Assembly: GCA_009363175.1 (NCBI GenBank) | Contig: CP045205.1 | Span: 1,984,001 to 2,048,000, forward strand | Direction of reading: 5' to 3' | Length of the DNA: 64,000 nucleotides | Source of the DNA: Citrobacter telavivensis | Lineage (GTDB): Bacteria > Pseudomonadota > Gammaproteobacteria > Enterobacterales > Enterobacteriaceae | Part shown: positions 27,010-34,888 of the stretch, piece by piece | Position numbering within the stretch: position 1 is the first letter of the stretch | Layout: every line of letters begins with the position of its first letter | The notes under the pieces: generated by a model | Database searches by the model: none | Seen by the model: only the letters and a program-made list of their open reading frames with translations | What the model was told of the DNA's origin: nothing | Program-made: the position numbers and the translations under genes

Positions 27010-27585
27010 ATGAAATCGCTGCGTATCTTGTTATGTGCCATGCCGCTGGCGCTGACCGGCTGTTCGACGCTGTCGTCGGTAAACTGGTCTGCCGCTAATC
27101 CGTGGAACTGGTTTGGTTCATCGACAGAAGTGACCGAGCAGGGCGTTGGTGCACTCACGGCGTCGACGCCGCTGGATGAGCAGGCTATTGCCGATGCGCT
27201 GGACGGCGACTATCGCCTGCGTAGCGGCATGAAAACCGAGAACGGCAATGTGGTGCGCTTTTTCGAAGCCATAAACGGTGACAAGGTGGCGATGGTCATC
27301 CACGGCGAGCAGGGTCACATCAGCCGCATTGATGTCCTGGATAGCGAAATTCCTTCCGAGGCCGGTGTTGAGGTTGGCGCACCGTTTAGCGACCTCTACA
27401 GCAAAGCGTTTGGCCATTGTCAGCCTGCCGCCGGTGACGATCCTGGTACCGTGGAATGCAAAGCCGAAGGCAGCCAACATATTAGCTATCTCTTTACCGG
27501 TGAATGGAAGGGACCGGAAGGATTAATGCCGCCGGACGATACGCTGAAAGTGTGGAAAGTGAGCAAAATTATCTGGCGTCGTTAA
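27010..27585 (+). CDS. yfeY: YfeY, RpoE-regulated-type lipoprotein
   Basis: 191 residues from the ATG at 27010, which has GGAAGTGAG ahead of it; an upstream ATG is rejected. The signal peptide ends in a clear lipobox LTGC (C at about residue 18), so it is an outer- or inner-membrane lipoprotein. The protein fits the YfeY family, whose E. coli member is reported in the sigma-E regulon. Function is unknown. A terminator follows before yfeX. Confidence 0.9.
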   Translation: MKSLRILLCAMPLALTGCSTLSSVNWSAANPWNWFGSSTEVTEQGVGALTASTPLDEQAIADALDGDYRLRSGMKTENGNVVRFFEAINGDKVAMVIHGEQGHISRIDVLDSEIPSEAGVEVGAPFSDLYSKAFGHCQPAAGDDPGTVECKAEGSQHISYLFTGEWKGPEGLMPPDDTLKVWKVSKIIWRR

Positions 27586-27638
27586 TTTGCGTCTGAACAA
27601 ACCCTCGAGCGTAAAAAGAGGGTAAAATAACGCCCATC

Positions 27639-27669
27639 AATGCCACGATTGCGTGGCATTCTCATTTTT
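27639..27669 (+). terminator. Terminator between yfeY and yfeX
   Basis: AATGCCACG (27639-27647) pairs perfectly with CGTGGCATT (27652-27660) across loop ATTG, followed by CTCATTTTT. The hairpin sits just ahead of the yfeX ribosome site, so it could also act as a leader element for yfeX. Confidence 0.8.
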
Positions 27670-27680
27670 CAGGAGGAATG

Positions 27681-28580
27681 ATGTCTCAGGTTCAGAGTGG
27701 CATTTTGCCAGAACATTGCCGTGCGGCGATTTGGATTGAAGCGAATGTGAAAGGCGACGTTGACGCCCTGCGTGGGGCCAGCAAAGCGTTCGCCGATAAA
27801 CTGGCGACCTTCGAAGCGAAATTCCCTGACGCTCATCTGGGCGCGGTTGTGGCGTTCGGCAACAAAACCTGGCGCGCCCTGAGCGGCGGGGTCGGGGCTG
27901 AAGAGCTGAAAGACTTCATCCCTTATGGTAAAGGTCTGGCTCCGGCCACGCAGTACGACGTGTTGATCCACATTCTTTCTCTTCGTCACGATGTCAACTT
28001 CTCTGTCGCCCAGGCGGCCATGGAAGCCTTTGGCGACTGCATTGAGGTACAAGAAGAGATCCATGGTTTCCGCTGGGTGGAAGAGCGTGACCTCAGCGGC
28101 TTTGTCGACGGCACAGAAAACCCGGCAGGTGAAGAAACGCGCCGCGACGTGGCGGTTATCAAAGACGGTGTGGATGCTGGCGGCAGCTACGTTTTTGTTC
28201 AGCGCTGGGAACACAATCTGAAGCAGCTCAATCGTATGAGCATTCACGATCAGGAGATGATGATCGGGCGTACCAAAGAAGCCAACGAAGAGATCGATGG
28301 CGACTCCCGTCCGGCCACATCGCACCTGAGCCGTGTGGATCTGAAAGAAGACGGTAAAGGGTTGAAAATTGTTCGCCAGAGCTTGCCATACGGGACGGCC
28401 AGCGGCACTCACGGTCTCTATTTCTGTGCTTACTGTGCGCGTTTGCACAATATCGAACAACAATTGCTGAGCATGTTTGGCGACACCGACGGCAAGCGTG
28501 ACGCCATGCTGCGCTTCACCAAGCCGGTGACCGGCGGATATTACTTTGCGCCGTCGCTGGATCGTTTGCTGGCGCTGTAA
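27681..28580 (+). CDS. yfeX: YfeX, dye-decolorising-type haem peroxidase
   Basis: 299 residues from the second of two adjacent ATGs, which has better spacing from AGGAGG (27671-27676). It belongs to the DyP peroxidase family: the distal aspartate D143 lies in GFVDGTENP, the proximal haem ligand is H215, and the distal arginine is R232. In E. coli YfeX is cytoplasmic and oxidises porphyrinogens; an iron-from-haem release role has been proposed and disputed. It is followed by three REP elements and a strong terminator. Confidence 0.95.
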   Translation: MSQVQSGILPEHCRAAIWIEANVKGDVDALRGASKAFADKLATFEAKFPDAHLGAVVAFGNKTWRALSGGVGAEELKDFIPYGKGLAPATQYDVLIHILSLRHDVNFSVAQAAMEAFGDCIEVQEEIHGFRWVEERDLSGFVDGTENPAGEETRRDVAVIKDGVDAGGSYVFVQRWEHNLKQLNRMSIHDQEMMIGRTKEANEEIDGDSRPATSHLSRVDLKEDGKGLKIVRQSLPYGTASGTHGLYFCAYCARLHNIEQQLLSMFGDTDGKRDAMLRFTKPVTGGYYFAPSLDRLLAL

Positions 28581-28585
28581 TGTTT

Positions 28586-28734
28586 GCCGGATGGCGGCTT
28601 TGCCTTATCCGGCCTACAAATACTACAAGTACAACGTCTGTTCCTGGCGCGCCGCGTAGGCCTGATAAGCGTAGCGCCATCAGGCGCGAATGCGTTGTTG
28701 TGCCGGATGATGGCTTCGCCTTATCCGGCACAAC
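28586..28734. repeat. Three REP elements after yfeX
   Basis: A forward REP (28586-28617), an inverted REP (28656-28685) and a third element (28697-28734) whose arms GTTGTGCCGGAT and ATCCGGCACAAC are perfect complements. The 305 bases from yfeX to ucpA hold only these, a terminator and the ucpA leader. In E. coli K-12 the murR-murQ-murP-yfeW genes occupy this site; none is present here. Confidence 0.9.
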
Positions 28735-28747
28735 AGTGAAAAATACC

Positions 28748-28775
28748 AATCCCCGCCTTGGCGGGGATTATTTTT
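28748..28775 (+). terminator. Terminator upstream of ucpA
   Basis: AATCCCCGCC (28748-28757) pairs with GGCGGGGATT (28760-28769); opening the innermost pairs gives a stable stem. ATTTTT follows. It ends yfeX transcription and isolates ucpA. Confidence 0.9.
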
Positions 28776-28845
28776 ACCTAAGATTTACCTTAATTAGTGA
28801 GCTGTTACTCAGCACTTATCTGTTTTTACTGTATTTTCAGTGTTA

Positions 28846-28868
28846 ATGGAGTGTGAGACTCCATTTTC
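28846..28868 (+). promoter_or_regulatory. Leader hairpin ahead of the ucpA ribosome site
   Basis: ATGGAGT (28846-28852) and ACTCCAT (28858-28864) form a perfect 7-bp stem with a 5-base loop, followed by TTTC. It ends about 7 bases before the AAGGAG of ucpA. It could influence ribosome access or act as a weak attenuator. Role not demonstrated. Confidence 0.45.
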
Positions 28869-28885
28869 ACAAGGAGAGCATTGAA

Positions 28886-29677
28886 ATGGGTAAACTCACG
28901 GGCAAAACAGCATTGATTACGGGCGCATCACAGGGCATTGGCGAAGGCATCGCCAAAGTATTTGCACGTCATGGCGCGAACTTAATCTTGCTGGATATCT
29001 CCGATGAGATTGAAAAGCTGGCCGATGAACTGGGTGGCCGCGGGCATCGCTGTACCGCAGTGATTGCGGATGTGACCAATCCCGCGTCTGTAGCAGCGGC
29101 GCTGAAGAAAGCGAAAGCGGTGGAAGGCCGCATCGACATTCTGGTCAACAATGCGGGCGTTTGCCGTCTGGGAAGCTTCCTCGACATGAGTGACGAAGAC
29201 CGCGACTTCCACATTGATGTGAACATCAAAGGCGTCTGGAACGTGACCAAAGCCGTTCTGCCGGAGATGATCAAGCGTAAGGACGGGCGCATCGTGATGA
29301 TGTCATCGGTTACCGGTGATATGGTGGCCGATCCGGGGGAAACCGCCTATGCGTTATCGAAAGCGGCAATCGTGGGACTGACCAAATCGTTGGCGGTTGA
29401 GTATGCCCAGGCGGGGATTCGCGTGAATGCGATTTGCCCGGGCTACGTGCGTACTCCGATGGCGGAAAGCATTGCGCAGCAGTCAAATCCCGCCGATCCG
29501 GAATCGGTACTGAGCGAAATGGCGAAGGCTATTCCGCTACGCCGACTGGCCTGTCCGCTGGAAGTGGGTGAACTGGCGGCCTTTCTCGCGTCCGATGAAT
29601 CCAGCTATCTCACGGGCACGCAAAACGTGATTGATGGCGGCAGTACGCTGCCGGAGACCGTCAGCATCGGGGTCTGA
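28886..29677 (+). CDS. ucpA: UcpA, short-chain dehydrogenase
   Basis: 263 residues from the ATG at 28886, which follows AAGGAG; earlier in-frame starts lack one. It is a classical SDR oxidoreductase: TGASQGIG (12-19) binds the dinucleotide, NNAG is at 88-91, and the catalytic pair is Y155/K159 in YALSK. In E. coli UcpA has been tied to furan tolerance, but its natural substrate is uncertain. It lies directly upstream of cysP and is closed by its own terminator. Confidence 0.95.
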   Translation: MGKLTGKTALITGASQGIGEGIAKVFARHGANLILLDISDEIEKLADELGGRGHRCTAVIADVTNPASVAAALKKAKAVEGRIDILVNNAGVCRLGSFLDMSDEDRDFHIDVNIKGVWNVTKAVLPEMIKRKDGRIVMMSSVTGDMVADPGETAYALSKAAIVGLTKSLAVEYAQAGIRVNAICPGYVRTPMAESIAQQSNPADPESVLSEMAKAIPLRRLACPLEVGELAAFLASDESSYLTGTQNVIDGGSTLPETVSIGV

Positions 29678-29688
29678 CGACCGCATAG

Positions 29689-29715
29689 CCCCTTCTGACA
29701 CTCAGGAGGGGTTTT
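29689..29715 (+). terminator. Terminator between ucpA and cysP
   Basis: CCCCTTCTGA (29689-29698) pairs with TCAGGAGGGG (29702-29711), with one T-G wobble, followed by TTTT. The roughly 115 bases from here to cysP are AT-rich and should hold the CysB-activated promoter; I could not place the site exactly. Confidence 0.85.
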
Positions 29716-29832
29716 CTCTTATTCCCTTTTCAACTTTCAAATCAGCAAACGGTATATAAAACCGTTACTCCTTTCACACTCGTTATAAATATTATGGCTA
29801 TTAGAAAGTCATCAAATTTATAAGGGTGCGCA

Positions 29833-30849
29833 ATGGCCGTTAACTTACTGAAAAAAAGATATCTGACGCTGATGGCGTCGCTGTTACTGGTCGGTCAGGC
29901 GCAGGCGACGGAGCTATTGAACAGCTCGTATGACGTCTCCCGAGAACTGTTTGCCGCCCTCAACCCGCCGTTTGAACAGCAGTGGGCGAAAGATAACGGT
30001 GGCGATAAGCTGACCATTAAGCAGTCGCACGCGGGCTCCTCAAAGCAGGCGCTGGCGATTTTGCAGGGGCTGAAAGCCGACGTCGTGACCTACAACCAGG
30101 TGACTGACGTGCAGATCCTGCATGACAAAGGCAAGCTGATCCCGGCCGACTGGCAAAGTCGTCTGCCGAACAACAGTTCACCGTTCTACTCCACGATGGG
30201 ATTCCTGGTACGTAAAGGCAACCCGAAGAACATCCATGACTGGAACGACCTTGTCCGCACTGACGTGAAACTGATCTTCCCGAATCCGAAAACGTCTGGT
30301 AACGCGCGTTACACATATCTGGCAGCATGGGGTGCAGCTGATAAAGCGGACGGCGGCGATAAAGCCAAAACCGAACAGTTCATGACGCAGTTCCTGAAAA
30401 ACGTCGAAGTGTTTGATACCGGCGGTCGCGGCGCCACCACCACGTTTGCCGAACGCGGACTGGGCGATGTACTGATAAGCTTCGAGTCTGAAGTGAACAA
30501 CATTCGCAAACAGTATGAAGCGCAGGGTTTTGAAGTCGTTATCCCGAAAACCAATATTCTGGCCGAGTTCCCGGTCGCCTGGGTGGATAAAAACGTCCAG
30601 GCTAACGGCACCGAGAAAGCGGCGAAAGCCTACCTGAACTGGCTATACAGCCCGCAGGCGCAAACCATCATCACGGACTACTACTATCGCGTGAACAACC
30701 CGGAAGTGATGGACAAGCTGAAAGACAAATTCCCGCAGACTGAACTGTTCCGCGTGGAAGATAAATTTGGCTCCTGGCCTGAGGTGATGAAAACCCATTT
30801 CACCAGCGGTGGTGAACTGGACAAACTGTTGGCGGCGGGGCGTAAGTAA
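29833..30849 (+). CDS. cysP: CysP, periplasmic thiosulfate/sulfate-binding protein
   Basis: 338 residues, the E. coli length. The signal peptide (about residues 1-25) ends GQAQA. The mature protein binds thiosulfate or sulfate and delivers it to CysUWA; family runs include HAGSSKQALAILQGL and PNPKTSGNARYTYLAAWG. The stop overlaps the cysU start in TAATG, showing translational coupling. The operon is part of the cysteine regulon controlled by CysB with N-acetylserine in enteric bacteria. Confidence 0.97.
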   Translation: MAVNLLKKRYLTLMASLLLVGQAQATELLNSSYDVSRELFAALNPPFEQQWAKDNGGDKLTIKQSHAGSSKQALAILQGLKADVVTYNQVTDVQILHDKGKLIPADWQSRLPNNSSPFYSTMGFLVRKGNPKNIHDWNDLVRTDVKLIFPNPKTSGNARYTYLAAWGAADKADGGDKAKTEQFMTQFLKNVEVFDTGGRGATTTFAERGLGDVLISFESEVNNIRKQYEAQGFEVVIPKTNILAEFPVAWVDKNVQANGTEKAAKAYLNWLYSPQAQTIITDYYYRVNNPEVMDKLKDKFPQTELFRVEDKFGSWPEVMKTHFTSGGELDKLLAAGRK

Positions 30850-31682
30850 TGTTTGCAGTCTCCTCCCGACGCGTGCTGCCCGGCTTTACCTTAAGTCTGG
30901 GCACCAGTCTGCTGTTTGTTTGCCTGATTTTGCTGCTGCCGCTCAGTGCGCTGGTGATGCAACTGGCGCAGATGAGCTGGGCGCAATACTGGGAGGTGAT
31001 CACCAATCCGCAGGTGGTCGCCGCCTATAAGGTGACGCTGCTGTCGGCGTTTGTGGCGTCGATTTTTAACGGCGTGTTTGGCCTGCTGATGGCGTGGATC
31101 TTAACCCGTTATCGTTTCCCGGGGCGGACGCTGCTGGATGCGCTGATGGATCTACCGTTTGCCCTGCCAACGGCAGTCGCAGGTCTGACGCTGGCCTCGT
31201 TGTTTTCCGTTAACGGTTTCTACGGCGAATGGCTGGCGAAGTTTGATATCAAGGTGACGTACACCTGGCTCGGCATCGCGGTGGCGATGGCGTTCACCAG
31301 TATTCCGTTCGTGGTGCGTACCGTGCAACCGGTGCTGGAAGAGTTAGGCCCGGAATACGAAGAAGCGGCGGAAACGCTGGGGGCCACGCGGCTGCAAAGC
31401 TTTCGCAAAGTGATACTGCCGGAACTGTCTCCGGCGCTGGTGGCGGGTATCGCGCTGTCGTTTACCCGCAGCCTCGGCGAGTTCGGCGCGGTGATTTTTA
31501 TCGCCGGCAACATCGCCTGGAAAACGGAAGTCACCTCGCTGATGATTTTTGTCCGTTTGCAGGAGTTTGATTATCCTGCCGCCAGCGCCATTGCTTCAGT
31601 GATCCTCGCAGCATCGTTGCTGCTGCTGTTTTCGATTAACACCCTGCAAAGTCGCTTTGGCCGACGTGTGGTAGGTCACTAA
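30849..31682 (+). CDS. cysU: CysU (CysT), sulfate/thiosulfate ABC permease
   Basis: 277 residues with six hydrophobic segments, beginning LLFVCLILLLPLSALVM. The permease EAA-type loop, which contacts the ATPase, is visible as EYEEAAETLGATRLQSF...LPELSPALVAG. It pairs with CysW in the inner membrane. The start overlaps the cysP stop and the stop overlaps the cysW start, both as TAATG. Confidence 0.97.
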   Translation: MFAVSSRRVLPGFTLSLGTSLLFVCLILLLPLSALVMQLAQMSWAQYWEVITNPQVVAAYKVTLLSAFVASIFNGVFGLLMAWILTRYRFPGRTLLDALMDLPFALPTAVAGLTLASLFSVNGFYGEWLAKFDIKVTYTWLGIAVAMAFTSIPFVVRTVQPVLEELGPEYEEAAETLGATRLQSFRKVILPELSPALVAGIALSFTRSLGEFGAVIFIAGNIAWKTEVTSLMIFVRLQEFDYPAASAIASVILAASLLLLFSINTLQSRFGRRVVGH

Positions 31683-32557
31683 TGGCGGAAGTTACTCAAT
31701 TGAAGCGTTATGACGCCCCCCGCATTAACTGGGGAAAATGGTTTCTGATTGGCACTGGCATGCTGGTGTCGGCATTCATCCTGCTGGTGCCGATGATCTA
31801 CATCTTCGTCCAGGCGTTCAGCAAAGGGTTGCTGCCCGTGCTACAGAATCTGGCCGATCCGGATATGCTACATGCCATCTGGCTGACGGTGATGATCGCC
31901 CTGATTGCGGTGCCGGTGAACCTGGTGTTTGGCATTCTGCTGGCCTGGCTGGTGACCCGTTTTAACTTTCCAGGACGCCAGTTATTGCTGACGCTGCTGG
32001 ATATTCCCTTCGCCGTCTCGCCGGTGGTAGCGGGGCTGGTATATCTGCTGTTCTACGGCTCCAATGGTCCGCTGGGCGGCTGGCTGGACGAGCATAACCT
32101 GCAAATAATGTTCTCCTGGCCGGGGATGGTGCTGGTCACTATCTTCGTCACCTGTCCATTTGTGGTACGTGAGCTGGTGCCGGTGATGCTCAGCCAGGGC
32201 AGCCAGGAGGATGAAGCGGCGATTTTACTGGGCGCATCCGGCTGGCAGATGTTCCGTCGCGTGACGTTACCGAACATCCGCTGGGCGCTGCTGTATGGCG
32301 TGGTGCTGACCAACGCCCGTGCGATTGGCGAGTTTGGCGCGGTGTCGGTAGTGTCCGGCTCGATTCGCGGCGAAACCCTGTCGCTGCCGTTACAGATTGA
32401 ATTACTGGAGCAGGACTACAACACCGTCGGCTCTTTTACCGCCGCCGCGCTGCTAACGCTGATGGCGATTGTTACCCTGTTTTTGAAGAGCATGTTGCAA
32501 TGGCGCCTGGAAAATCAGGAAAAACGCGCGCAACAGGAGGAAAATCATGAGCATTGA
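31682..32557 (+). CDS. cysW: CysW, sulfate/thiosulfate ABC permease
   Basis: 291 residues with six membrane segments. The ATPase-contact loop reads QEDEAAILLGASGWQMF and is followed by VTLPNIRWALLYG. It is homologous to CysU and forms the heterodimeric channel with it. The 3' end overlaps cysA by 11 bases, and the cysA ribosome site (AGGAGG) lies inside its coding sequence. Confidence 0.97.
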   Translation: MAEVTQLKRYDAPRINWGKWFLIGTGMLVSAFILLVPMIYIFVQAFSKGLLPVLQNLADPDMLHAIWLTVMIALIAVPVNLVFGILLAWLVTRFNFPGRQLLLTLLDIPFAVSPVVAGLVYLLFYGSNGPLGGWLDEHNLQIMFSWPGMVLVTIFVTCPFVVRELVPVMLSQGSQEDEAAILLGASGWQMFRRVTLPNIRWALLYGVVLTNARAIGEFGAVSVVSGSIRGETLSLPLQIELLEQDYNTVGSFTAAALLTLMAIVTLFLKSMLQWRLENQEKRAQQEENHEH

Positions 32558-33650
32558 GATTGCCAATATTAAGAAGTCTTTTGGTCGCACCCAGGTGCTG
32601 AACGATATCTCACTGGATATTCCTTCAGGTCAGATGGTTGCCTTGCTGGGGCCGTCCGGTTCCGGTAAAACCACGTTGCTGCGTATTATTGCCGGGCTGG
32701 AGCATCAGTCCAGCGGCCATATTCGCTTTCACGGTACCGACGTCAGCCGCCTGCATGCCCGCGAACGTAAAGTCGGTTTTGTGTTCCAGCACTATGCGCT
32801 GTTCCGCCATATGACCGTATTCGACAATATCGCCTTTGGCCTGAACGTCCTGCCGCGTCGTGAACGCCCCAATGCGGCAGCGATCAAAGCGAAAGTGATG
32901 AAACTGCTGGAGATGGTGCAACTGGCACACCTGGCGGATCGCTTCCCGGCACAGCTTTCAGGGGGGCAAAAACAGCGTGTCGCTCTGGCCCGTGCCTTAG
33001 CCGTTGAACCACAAATTCTGCTGCTGGATGAACCGTTCGGCGCCCTTGATGCGCAGGTGCGTAAAGAGCTGCGTCGCTGGTTGCGTCAACTGCATGAAGA
33101 GCTGAAATTCACCAGCGTTTTTGTGACACACGACCAGGAGGAGGCCACCGAAGTGGCAGACCGCGTGGTGGTGATGAGCCAGGGCAATATTGAACAGGCC
33201 GATGCGCCGGATCAGGTCTGGCGTGAACCGGCGACCCGCTTTGTGCTGGAATTTATGGGCGAAGTTAATCGTCTGCAGGGCACGATTCGCGGCGGACAGT
33301 TCCATGTTGGCGCGCACCGCTGGCCGTTGGGCTATACGCCTGCGTATCAGGGGCCGGTGGATCTGTTCCTGCGTCCGTGGGAAGTCGACATTAGCCGCCG
33401 TACCAGTCTGGATTCGCCGTTGCCGGTACAGGTTATCGAAGCCAGCCCGAAGGGGCACTACACCCAGTTAATCGTGCAGCCGCTCGGGTGGTATCACGAA
33501 CCGCTAACGGTGGTCATGCAGGGGGATGATGCCCCGGTGCGCGGCGAACGTCTGTTTGTCGGCCTGCAAAACGCGCGGTTGTATAACGGTGAGCAGCGTA
33601 TTGAAGGTATTGTGCAGTTTGAACGTGAACTGTTTGAACAATCAGCTTAA
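32547..33650 (+). CDS. cysA: CysA, sulfate/thiosulfate ABC transporter ATPase
   Basis: 367 residues. The Walker A loop GPSGSGKTT is at 35-43, the ABC signature LSGGQ at 137-141 and Walker B ILLLDEP at 157-163. The last third (from about 240) is a TOBE-like regulatory domain. It powers CysUW uptake. A terminator follows about 20 bases later. In E. coli and Salmonella the next gene in the operon is cysM; here a rhamnosidase cassette intervenes. Confidence 0.97.
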   Translation: MSIEIANIKKSFGRTQVLNDISLDIPSGQMVALLGPSGSGKTTLLRIIAGLEHQSSGHIRFHGTDVSRLHARERKVGFVFQHYALFRHMTVFDNIAFGLNVLPRRERPNAAAIKAKVMKLLEMVQLAHLADRFPAQLSGGQKQRVALARALAVEPQILLLDEPFGALDAQVRKELRRWLRQLHEELKFTSVFVTHDQEEATEVADRVVVMSQGNIEQADAPDQVWREPATRFVLEFMGEVNRLQGTIRGGQFHVGAHRWPLGYTPAYQGPVDLFLRPWEVDISRRTSLDSPLPVQVIEASPKGHYTQLIVQPLGWYHEPLTVVMQGDDAPVRGERLFVGLQNARLYNGEQRIEGIVQFERELFEQSA

Positions 33651-33670
33651 TCATTTCGATCTTCTCTTTT

Positions 33671-33697
33671 AAAGGCTCACCCGGTGGGCCTTTTTTA
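33671..33697 (+). terminator. Terminator after cysA
   Basis: AAAGGCTCA (33671-33679) pairs with TGGGCCTTT (33685-33693), one T-G wobble, loop CCCGG, then TTTT. It closes the cysPUWA transcript before the inserted cassette, so readthrough into cysM 5 kb away is unlikely. Confidence 0.9.
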
Positions 33698-33772
33698 TTT
33701 TATAGCCTCTTCTCCCTCACGAATTATTAAGAAAACTGACGATAATGTCACAGAGAGTTACGCATCAGTGCC

Positions 33773-33790
33773 ATTTTTGCGTAATGACTT
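33773..33790 (+). promoter_or_regulatory. Candidate operator upstream of the AraC-type regulator gene
   Basis: ATTTTTGC followed directly by GTAATGACTT. The same two words recur at 34753-34772, upstream of the transporter gene, with a CA between them. A shared motif ahead of both transcription units fits a binding site for the cassette's own AraC-type regulator. This is inference from repetition alone. Confidence 0.45.
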
Positions 33791-33880
33791 GGCATCGCTA
33801 TTACTGTCTAATAAAACGATATCGCAAGGATATCATGTCTGTTAAATGTAAGGATATAAGCTGCGTCTCTTGGGGGAGTA

Positions 33881-34741
33881 ATGGTTGATATCAAACAGTG
33901 TGAAGATTTTTTCCCCTCAGATGCTCATGCGTTTTGTGTTTTTATGCTAAACAACCAGTCAATGGCTGATTTGCACGGACATGAGTTTGATGAGCTGGTG
34001 ATTGTGCGTGGCGGTAGTGGTTTTCATATTGTTAACGATCATGCTGAGATGATCCGTCGCGGTGATTTCTTTTTGGTGACAGCGAATGACGTCCATTATT
34101 ATGAGTCAACCAGTGAACTTTGTCTTATTAATATTTTAATTCATCGGGGGCGTAATTTTAAATACATTAAAAATATCGATGATATGATTGATGCACTCAG
34201 TATTAGCACTCATCCTTTTAATGATAATTATCAGCCCCTGGTCGATGAAGTGTTGGATTCGGTAGTGATGCTGGCAGAAAGCATCAGCCAGCGCCGGGAT
34301 GACGCTTTTGATGCGCTCTACTTTTCTGGTACGGAATCTTCATTTTTGAAAATATTAACCATTCTGTGCCAGTGTGTGATGGAATACAAAGGAATACCTA
34401 TTGAAAGCAAAGGGAAATTTTATCTTCTGGATCAGGTCAGGCAAAAGTATGCGCAGGAGATCAACTGGAAAAGCGTCTGCGAAGAGAGCGGTATTGCCTT
34501 ACGCACGCTGTACCGTTTTTTTCATGAAATGACCGGGCAAACCCCCGAGAAATTTCAACAGGTGTACCGTCTGTTAAAAGCACAAGAGTTATTGAGAACC
34601 ACTGATATTCCTGTGAGTCGGATTGCGACATCGTGCGGGTTTTCTAATCCTACGCGTTTAACCGAGGCTTATCGCCGCTATTTTCGGCGCACGCCTTCGC
34701 GGGAACGACAGATGAGTTTATCTGTTCAGTCTGATTCATAA
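33881..34741 (+). CDS. AraC-family regulator of the rhamnosidase cassette (RhaS-like)
   Basis: 286 residues. The N-terminal half is a cupin-like sensor domain (HGHEFDELVIVRGGSGFHIV and IRRGDFFLVTANDVHYY), the arrangement of RhaS and RhaR. The C-terminal 100 residues hold two helix-turn-helix motifs, with VCEESGIALRTLYRFFHEMTG and VSRIATSCGFSNPTRLTEAY. It probably activates the downstream permease and rhamnosidase in response to rhamnose or a rhamnoside; the ligand is inferred from context. Codon use is more AT-rich than in the cys genes, suggesting acquisition. It is on the same strand as its likely targets, 147 bases ahead of the permease gene. Confidence 0.85.
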   Translation: MVDIKQCEDFFPSDAHAFCVFMLNNQSMADLHGHEFDELVIVRGGSGFHIVNDHAEMIRRGDFFLVTANDVHYYESTSELCLINILIHRGRNFKYIKNIDDMIDALSISTHPFNDNYQPLVDEVLDSVVMLAESISQRRDDAFDALYFSGTESSFLKILTILCQCVMEYKGIPIESKGKFYLLDQVRQKYAQEINWKSVCEESGIALRTLYRFFHEMTGQTPEKFQQVYRLLKAQELLRTTDIPVSRIATSCGFSNPTRLTEAYRRYFRRTPSRERQMSLSVQSDS

Positions 34742-34752
34742 TGATTTAACTG

Positions 34753-34804
34753 ATTTTTGCCAGTAATGACTTAAAGGCGTTCAGACTTTGAGTTGGCTGA
34801 CTTT
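34753..34804 (+). promoter_or_regulatory. Candidate operator and direct repeats ahead of the MFS gene
   Basis: ATTTTTGC-CA-GTAATGACTT (34753-34772) repeats the motif found upstream of the regulator gene. GACTTA/T words occur at 34768, 34784 and 34799, spaced 16 and 15 bases, giving a phased direct-repeat pattern. AraC-type proteins commonly bind direct repeats of roughly this spacing. The start of the permease gene is at 34889. Confidence 0.45.
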
Positions 34805-34888
34805 TGTCTGGGGTAACGAGAGTGATATTCAGCATTTTTCATTCAGGAGTCTGTTTATTCGTTAATTAACATAAATGGAGTAACTATA

